18,696 nt of DNA from the NCBI GenBank assembly GCA_964458125.1, contig CAYWHE010000068.1:1-18696 (forward strand). Reading direction: 5' to 3'. Origin of the DNA: CAYWHE01 sp964458125. Its GTDB lineage: Bacteria; Bacteroidota; Bacteroidia; AKYH767-A; OLB10. Below are positions 15,001 to 18,696 of this stretch, piece after piece; the stretch's first letter is position 1; every line of letters begins with the position of its first letter. Under the pieces are notes generated by a model. The model saw only the letters and a program-made list of their open reading frames with translations. It was not told the origin of the DNA and searched no databases. Position numbers and translations under genes: made by a program.

Positions 15001-16194
15001 ATGCAACCGGATGCGCTTGCAGCCGTCGTTGCCATCCAGAACGGCAACTGCAACGGCAGCAACTCGGGTTCGGCAGACCTGACCGTTACCGGGGGCACGG
15101 CACCTTATTCCTTCCTGTGGTCCAACGGAGAAACTTCGGAAGACATCGGCAGCCTGGCCACAGGAACGTATACGGTTACCGTAACGGATGCTCACGGATG
15201 CCAGGTTATTGCAAATGCAAACATACAGAACACGGGATTCAGCGTATCCCTCCTCCCCACACCGGCCGGCTGTAACGGCGGAAATGACGGATCCGTGCAG
15301 TCCGTCGTCAATGGCGGAACGGCTCCATACAGTTTCGTCTGGTCCAACGGGGAAACCACGCAGGACATTTCCAGCCTGCTACCGGGCCTATACGAAGTGA
15401 CGGTCACGGACAATAATAAATGCGTGGCATCCGCTTCCATCCTGGTGACCGAACCGGATGCGCTGGGACTGAAAATAGTCAGCTATCCCTTAACCTGCAA
15501 GCAGGACGGCTCTATTTTAACCTGGGTCAGCGGCGGCACACCTCCGTACAGTTACCTCTGGAGCAACGGGGAGACCACGGCAAACATCAGCGGACTGCAG
15601 GCCGGGTTTTATACGGTAACCATTACCGATGCCCATGGCTGCGTGCTGACGGCAAGCGAAACGGTGAATCCGGCTATTCCCATGATCCTGAACCTGGCCG
15701 CCACGGATGCCAGCTATGCGGGTGCACAGGACGGAGCCATCGACCTGACGGTGACCGGCGGTATGGCACCATTTGTCTACAACTGGAGCAACGGCGCCAC
15801 CACGGAAGACGTCAGCGGCCTCGGCGCCGGCACGTACCAGGTCACCATCACGGATGCCCAGGAATGCCAGGCGACAGCCATGGTTGTCATACATGAGCCC
15901 GCCATCAGCGGTCTCCACGAAACAAATAACGGTTTTGAAGTCCTGTCATTTCCCAACCCGGCCACGGATGATGTTACCATCAGCCTGACCAGCCCGACCG
16001 GTATGCCGATCAGCATCCGGTTATACAATCCGGAAGGACAACTCCTCGGCCATTTATTCAACGGCCAGGTAAGCGGCGGTGTGCAACAGCGGGTCACCTG
16101 CCATGTCAGGAACCTGAGCCCGGGGTTATATTTTTATACGATCAGCACTCCTGAACAACAGTACAGCTATAAGTTACTTGTGGGACACCGGTAA
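12034..16194 (+). CDS. Secreted SprB-repeat surface protein with T9SS type A sorting domain
   Basis: This 1386-residue cell-surface or secreted protein is probably adhesin-like. The signal peptide is residues 1-34 (core LLMGIFVIMVNVLSG, cleavage after VYA). Residues 35-160 form a Cys-rich region beginning THAAG with a Y-R-D-C motif at 59-62 and ten cysteines between 62 and 154. Residues about 160-394 look like Ig or cadherin-like beta domains (DADGDSLAYTL; VTVCPDQTLCFDI; HFCWTP). Residues 395-1290 are 12 SprB repeats of about 75 residues with a core like GGTAPYSFLWSNG, then TTEDI and YTVTVTDANGC. The tail (about 1300-1386), with FPNPATDD and LSPGLYFYTI and ending KLLVGHR, is a type A T9SS sorting signal. 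In Flavobacterium, SprB is a T9SS-exported gliding adhesin; gliding here is not shown. The start was moved from GTG 11992 to ATG 12034 on promoter grounds. Confidence 0.92.
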   Translation: MNNNITFRKMYQRLLMGIFVIMVNVLSGSNRVYATHAAGTDLTYTYMGNNQYLLEVSFYRDCAGIDEPDSAAISCSSASCNQNFIVYALKVPGTGQEITTPCTVALTTCNGGAITGIKRFVYHKLVTLGACSDWVFSFQECCRNCAITTISNPCGNNSELYVEAKLNSVLAAGNSSPSFSNLPVAFVCVGQNFTYNHGVLDADGDSLAYTLITPKTSSSTTVSFISPATAATPLKSSTPFSINSITGDINFTSNALQIGVMAVLVREYRNGQLIGSVIRDMQVYTQNCSNAIPTASGIDSTNNFSVTVCPDQTLCFDIYSADADAAQGVTITTNNGIPGATYTISGGSRPVLHFCWTPTYADASLLPNTFTVTVRDNACPTNGIQTYSYSVFVPSPFFTVVSSPVSCNGGSNGSVLASPVYGNSYSYSWNTVPASSTASVSGLAAGVYTVTVSDNNQCSATASVAVAEPAPLSLNGAVSGLNCNGACNGSINLSTSGGTAPYSHTWSNGSLSEDQNALCAGSFTVTVTDNNGCSAAETYQITEPDPVTLLITGYDVVCQGQQNGLADLQVSGGSGSYSFNWSNGATTEDISGLAAGTYTVTVYDVFQCAATASVTIGSPAILMATVNGTDAQCNGGAGSADLSVSGGTPPFQFSWSNGETTEDISSLAAGTYYVSVYDAHQCMVQAQITILQPDALFANILSADGDCESGGGSADLTAGGGVQPYGYLWSNGATTEDLGGLATGTYTVTITDAGGCSLTASVSILAPGSLGGILFSGDLLCHGDQNGSIDLSVSGGIEPYAYTWSNGETTEDISALPAGVYTVMVNDGRGCSFTATVSINEPDALAATLSAVNALCSAGTGSVDLEVNGGTSPYSFLWSNGATTEDLQNLPAGSYSVTITDANGCLLTGQAEVSGISSNLQILAGVYHALCNGQADGAVSLQVSGGAAPYSFLWSDGSTAQDLVQASAGSYTVTVTDANGCTGSAQAEIMQPDALAAVVAIQNGNCNGSNSGSADLTVTGGTAPYSFLWSNGETSEDIGSLATGTYTVTVTDAHGCQVIANANIQNTGFSVSLLPTPAGCNGGNDGSVQSVVNGGTAPYSFVWSNGETTQDISSLLPGLYEVTVTDNNKCVASASILVTEPDALGLKIVSYPLTCKQDGSILTWVSGGTPPYSYLWSNGETTANISGLQAGFYTVTITDAHGCVLTASETVNPAIPMILNLAATDASYAGAQDGAIDLTVTGGMAPFVYNWSNGATTEDVSGLGAGTYQVTITDAQECQATAMVVIHEPAISGLHETNNGFEVLSFPNPATDDVTISLTSPTGMPISIRLYNPEGQLLGHLFNGQVSGGVQQRVTCHVRNLSPGLYFYTISTPEQQYSYKLLVGHR
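13216..15903 (+). repeat. Array of 12 SprB-type repeats within the surface protein
   Basis: Twelve units of 72-77 codons begin near 13216, 13447, 13672, 13894, 14119, 14341, 14566, 14788, 15016, 15238, 15463 and 15679. Each has a conserved first Cys (often C-N-G), a glycine pair (SGG, NGG, TGG), PYSFLWSNG or a variant, TTEDI, an AGxYTVTVTD strand and a second Cys near the end (NGC, HGC or QC). The first unit is degenerate (SYSWNTVPASS). The last (15679-15903) has Tyr in place of the first Cys. Nucleotide sequences differ between units despite similar protein, so the array is old or kept varied rather than recently expanded. Confidence 0.9.
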
Positions 16195-16229
16195 CAACGA
16201 TTGGTTTTTTGTGGTTTTGGTTTGGCATT

Positions 16230-16258
16230 CGCGGGGTTCATCCCCGCGTTTGCTTTTC
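16230..16258 (+). terminator. Intrinsic terminator after the SprB-repeat gene
   Basis: A perfect 7-bp GC stem, CGCGGGG (16230-16236) and CCCCGCG (16242-16248), with a 5-base loop is followed by a T-rich run (TTTGCTTTTC). It starts 36 bases after the stop codon and isolates the surface-protein gene from the POT gene. Confidence 0.85.
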
Positions 16259-16324
16259 AGGCAGGTTCCCATGGACGGCATCGGGTGAAGGCCGGACCCC
16301 TGCCTTTTCAAATGTTAAGAAATG

Positions 16325-16353
16325 TTTGACATTTAAAAAAAAACGTACATTAG
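16325..16353 (+). promoter_or_regulatory. Candidate promoter of the POT transporter gene
   Basis: TTTG (16325-16328) and TACATTAG (16346-16353) are separated by 17 bases and approximate the Bacteroidota -33 and -7 elements; the -7 box has one mismatch to TAnnTTTG. There are 27 bases between the box and the ATG at 16381. The gap 16195-16380 otherwise holds only the upstream terminator. Confidence 0.5.
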
Positions 16354-16380
16354 CCCCTTACATTAAACCCTGAAACCAAT

Positions 16381-18045
16381 ATGACTGAACAAACTACAAT
16401 GCAAGGCAAGCACCCGCGCGGGCTGTATGTATTATTCTTTACCGAGATGTGGGAACGATTCGGGTATTACCTGATGGTGGGCATCTTCTTTCTTTTCATG
16501 ACAGACACCTTATCCAGCGGAGGGAAAGGTTTCGATGCGGCCAAAGCAACGGATATTGTCGGCACCTACGTGGCGCTTGTTTACCTGACACCCTTCATAG
16601 GCGGTCTGATTGCCGACCGGTTTATCGGCTACCGGAAAGCGATTTTTATCGGTGGTTCCCTGATGGCTGCCGGTTATTTCGGCCTGATGATTCCCGGGGA
16701 CACGGCCATGTTCCTGTCCCTGCTCTGCATTATTGTGGGTAATGGTTTTTTTAAACCCAATATCAGCACCCTGCTTGGAAATATATACAACAAGGAGGAT
16801 CTGAAACCCCTCAAAGATTCGGCTTACAATATTTTTTACATGGGCATTAACATAGGAGCGTTCTTTTGCAATTTCGTGGCTGCTTACCTGCGGAACAAAT
16901 ATGGCTGGGGTTATGCTTTTGGCGCGGCAGGAGTGGGCATGGTGCTGGGACTGATCTGGTTTGCCAGCGGTGTCCGGCACGTGGCACATGCGGACATCAT
17001 CAAGCCGGTACAGAAAGAGGACATGCCCATTTCCAAGATGTTTTTATATGTGTTCCTTCCGGCCATTATTGCAGGAGCCATCGGATGGAATTTACCGGGT
17101 CAGCTCTTAGGCAGCGATGCCACGGATGCCTTTCTCTTCGCCTGCGTACCGGTTATTATTTTTTATTTTTCCCTCTGGCTGAAAGCGGAAGGCATAGACC
17201 GTAAATGCATCAGCGCCCTGCTGACCATCTATGGCGTCTCCATCATCTTCTGGATTATTTATAACCAGAATGCAACTTCGCTGACCATCTGGGCCGAAAC
17301 CTACACCGACCGGCAGATGCCGGCGGCACTGGAAAATGTCGGGCAGCCATTCGGCATGCTGCAGACGGTCACCACCGCCGATCATGAAGTGGCGAAACTG
17401 GATCCTTATTTCCGCACGGAAACGGATGAAAAAGGAAATGTGCTGACCCTTCAGGGACCGGATGCCTATTTTCAGAATCTTCCCAAAGAAAAATGGCCGG
17501 CTCCGCCGGAAACAGAAATGAAACTGTTATCCACGGAAATTTTTCAGTCCATCAATCCCTTCTTTATTGTCCTGTTTACACCCATTGTAGTGGGACTGTT
17601 CGGCTGGTTAAGAGCCAGGAGAAAAGAACCCACAACACCGTCCAAAATCGGCTGGGGCGTATTCATTTCGGGATTGTCCGCACTGGTCATGGTCTTTGCC
17701 GTCATGTCTACCGACATCTATCATGATAAAACCTCAGCCCTCTGGCTGACGGGCAGCTATGCTGTATTCACGCTGGGCGAGTTGTGCCTGAGTCCGCTGG
17801 GATTATCGCTGGTATCGAAAATCGCTCCTCCCCGCCTGACGGCCCTGATGATGGGAGGCTGGTTCCTGTCCACTTCCATCGGGGGTAAGTTGTCGGGCAT
17901 CCTGGCCAGTTTCTGGGATTCCTTTACCGACAAACGCGTAATTTTCGTCATCATGTTTGTAGCAGCCACCGTGGCCACGATTGGAATTTATGTCATCGTC
18001 AAATGGCTGAACGAGATCGTGCGGGAGCGTACGGGCTCCGACTGA
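16381..18045 (+). CDS. POT/PTR2 family proton-dependent oligopeptide transporter
   Basis: This 554-residue inner-membrane symporter of the major facilitator superfamily probably takes up di- and tripeptides with protons. The family signature ExxER plus tyrosines is FFTEMWERFGYY (19-30), with E22, E25, R26 and Y29/Y30. The second signature, GNGFFKPNISTLLG, follows near 120-133, then FYMGINIGAFF near 152-162. Many hydrophobic helices cover the chain, and SPLGLSLVSKIAPPRL near the end is typical. The protein is longer than many bacterial POTs (about 450-500 residues) because of a hydrophilic stretch of about 85 residues (305-390) between two helices; similar insertions occur in Bacteroidota POTs. 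It is flanked by its own promoter and terminator, so it is probably monocistronic. Its exact substrate is unknown. Confidence 0.95.
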   Translation: MTEQTTMQGKHPRGLYVLFFTEMWERFGYYLMVGIFFLFMTDTLSSGGKGFDAAKATDIVGTYVALVYLTPFIGGLIADRFIGYRKAIFIGGSLMAAGYFGLMIPGDTAMFLSLLCIIVGNGFFKPNISTLLGNIYNKEDLKPLKDSAYNIFYMGINIGAFFCNFVAAYLRNKYGWGYAFGAAGVGMVLGLIWFASGVRHVAHADIIKPVQKEDMPISKMFLYVFLPAIIAGAIGWNLPGQLLGSDATDAFLFACVPVIIFYFSLWLKAEGIDRKCISALLTIYGVSIIFWIIYNQNATSLTIWAETYTDRQMPAALENVGQPFGMLQTVTTADHEVAKLDPYFRTETDEKGNVLTLQGPDAYFQNLPKEKWPAPPETEMKLLSTEIFQSINPFFIVLFTPIVVGLFGWLRARRKEPTTPSKIGWGVFISGLSALVMVFAVMSTDIYHDKTSALWLTGSYAVFTLGELCLSPLGLSLVSKIAPPRLTALMMGGWFLSTSIGGKLSGILASFWDSFTDKRVIFVIMFVAATVATIGIYVIVKWLNEIVRERTGSD

Positions 18046-18060
18046 TACCATGAACAGGTT

Positions 18061-18104
18061 AACACCTTACAGGAAAAAGTTCCGGTAAGGTGTTTTTGTT
18101 TTAC
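18061..18104 (+). terminator. Intrinsic terminator after the POT gene
   Basis: A perfect 10-bp stem, AACACCTTAC (18061-18070) and GTAAGGTGTT (18085-18094), is extended by an inner GGAA/TTCC stem (18072-18075 and 18080-18083) with an AAAG loop and one A-G mismatch between the two stems. It is followed by TTTGTTTTAC. It begins 15 bases after the POT stop, so the downstream OPT gene is probably a separate unit. Confidence 0.88.
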
Positions 18105-18112
18105 TTAACTTT

Positions 18113-18120
18113 TATATTCG
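18113..18120 (+). promoter_or_regulatory. Weak candidate -7 box for the OPT gene
   Basis: TATATTCG is one base off TAnnTTTG and ends 19 bases before the ATG at 18140. A TTTG (18095-18098) sits 14 bases upstream, short of the usual spacing, and overlaps the terminator's T-run. Its position fits the other genes in the window but the match is imperfect. Confidence 0.3.
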
Positions 18121-18139
18121 CATCACCAAACCCTCATTC

Positions 18140-18696
18140 ATGGAAGAAACCAAAAAAGTATTCAAGCCTTATATTTCCGCTACCGACAGTGTGGCGGAGT
18201 TTACCGTCAAATCAATCATCCTGGGCGCACTGTTCGGAATCATTTTCGGAGCCTCCACGGTGTACCTGGCCCTGAAAGCCGGGTTGACGGTATCGGCATC
18301 CATACCGGTGGCCGTGCTGGCCATCTCCCTGGGACGGAAATTCTTCCGCACCACCATCCTGGAGAACAACATTATACAAACCACGGCTTCTGCCGGAGAG
18401 TCCATCGCAGCCGGAGTGGTTTTTACCCTGCCCGGTTTTCTTTTTCTTTCGATTAATGAAAACGGCAACAGTGTCGGAACGGAATATTTTAATTACATCA
18501 CCATCTTCACGCTGGCGGTATTTGGAGGCATTTTAGGCACCCTGATGATGATCCCCTTAAGGCGCTCGCTGATTGTCAAGGAACATGACAACCTCCCTTA
18601 CCCGGAAGGAACGGCCTGCGCCCAGGTGCTGATTGCCGGGGAAAAAGGGGGTGATTTTGCCAAAACGGCTTACCTCGGGCTGGCTTTCGCCATGAG
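18140..18696 (+). CDS. OPT family oligopeptide transporter, N-terminal part (3' end beyond window)
   Basis: The first 185 residues of an inner-membrane transporter of the OPT family are present; the rest lies beyond the right edge. Family features are the first helix IILGALFGIIFGASTVYLAL (26-45), followed by KAGLTVSASIPVAVLAI, the motif ENNIIQTTASAGESIAAG (75-92), and LPYPEGTACAQVL (152-164), all characteristic of prokaryotic OPT proteins. At least three hydrophobic segments are visible. Prokaryotic OPT members are usually called oligopeptide transporters, although some carry metal-chelate substrates, so the substrate is not certain. It follows the POT gene after a strong terminator, in the same direction. 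Confidence 0.94.
   Translation, partial: MEETKKVFKPYISATDSVAEFTVKSIILGALFGIIFGASTVYLALKAGLTVSASIPVAVLAISLGRKFFRTTILENNIIQTTASAGESIAAGVVFTLPGFLFLSINENGNSVGTEYFNYITIFTLAVFGGILGTLMMIPLRRSLIVKEHDNLPYPEGTACAQVLIAGEKGGDFAKTAYLGLAFAM

Noticed and set aside
14752..15195. Minus-strand frames inside the SprB gene (147 codons here, 133 codons at 15517-15918)
   Set aside because: They arise from the repeated, GC-rich codons of the plus-strand repeats and show no independent features.
13216..15903. Regularly spaced repeats that could suggest a CRISPR array
   Set aside because: The period is about 224 bases, the repeats are inexact at DNA level, and they encode conserved SprB protein units in one open frame.

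Overview
The window is a chromosomal fragment from a member of the Bacteroidota, probably close to the Chitinophagales/Sphingobacteriales. The evidence is SprB-type repeats joined to a type IX secretion (T9SS) C-terminal sorting domain, a carboxypeptidase-regulatory-like domain protein, a Bacteroidota-style POT transporter with a long loop, start codons without obvious Shine-Dalgarno sequences, and several copies of the Bacteroidota -7 promoter box TAnnTTTG upstream of genes. GC content looks near 50 % and codon use looks even throughout. I saw no tRNA, rRNA, insertion sequence or CRISPR array.

Positions 1-7593 (all minus strand) hold part of a surface-polysaccharide or glycoconjugate cluster. 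In transcription order: a GT2 glycosyltransferase (GTG start), a class I SAM methyltransferase, a second GT2, a small unrecognised ORF next to a 40-bp tandem duplication, a glycosyltransferase-like protein of unassigned family, a third GT2, an FkbM methyltransferase, a GT4 glycosyltransferase, and the start of a fourth GT2 that runs off the left edge. Several genes overlap or nearly touch, so they are probably co-transcribed, but TAnnTTTG boxes at 7619, 6380 and 5502 suggest at least three transcription units. No flippase, polymerase or export gene lies inside the window, so the final polymer cannot be named.

Positions 7594-11659 hold a divergent small secreted protein with a carboxypeptidase-regulatory-like domain (plus strand). 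It converges on a two-gene M16 peptidase operon (minus strand). One M16 subunit carries the zinc motif HFFEH. The other lacks it but keeps the R/Y pair, the layout of a split-active-site heterodimer.

Positions 11660-16258 hold a 374-bp divergent promoter region, a 1386-residue secreted surface protein (signal peptide, Cys-rich N-terminal region, 12 SprB repeats, T9SS type A tail), and a strong intrinsic terminator.

Positions 16325-18696 hold two peptide-uptake genes on the plus strand, a POT-family proton/peptide symporter and the start of an OPT-family transporter. A second strong terminator separates them, so they are probably separate units. With the secreted M16 pair next door, peptide breakdown and uptake is a plausible shared theme, but this is inference from proximity.

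No clearly new defence or mobile system is visible. The least explained items are the unassigned glycosyltransferase-like protein (3158-3976), the small ORF with its 40-bp tandem duplication (4012-4364), a possible 24-codon leader ORF coupled to the methyltransferase (6288-6362), and the repeat architecture of the SprB protein.
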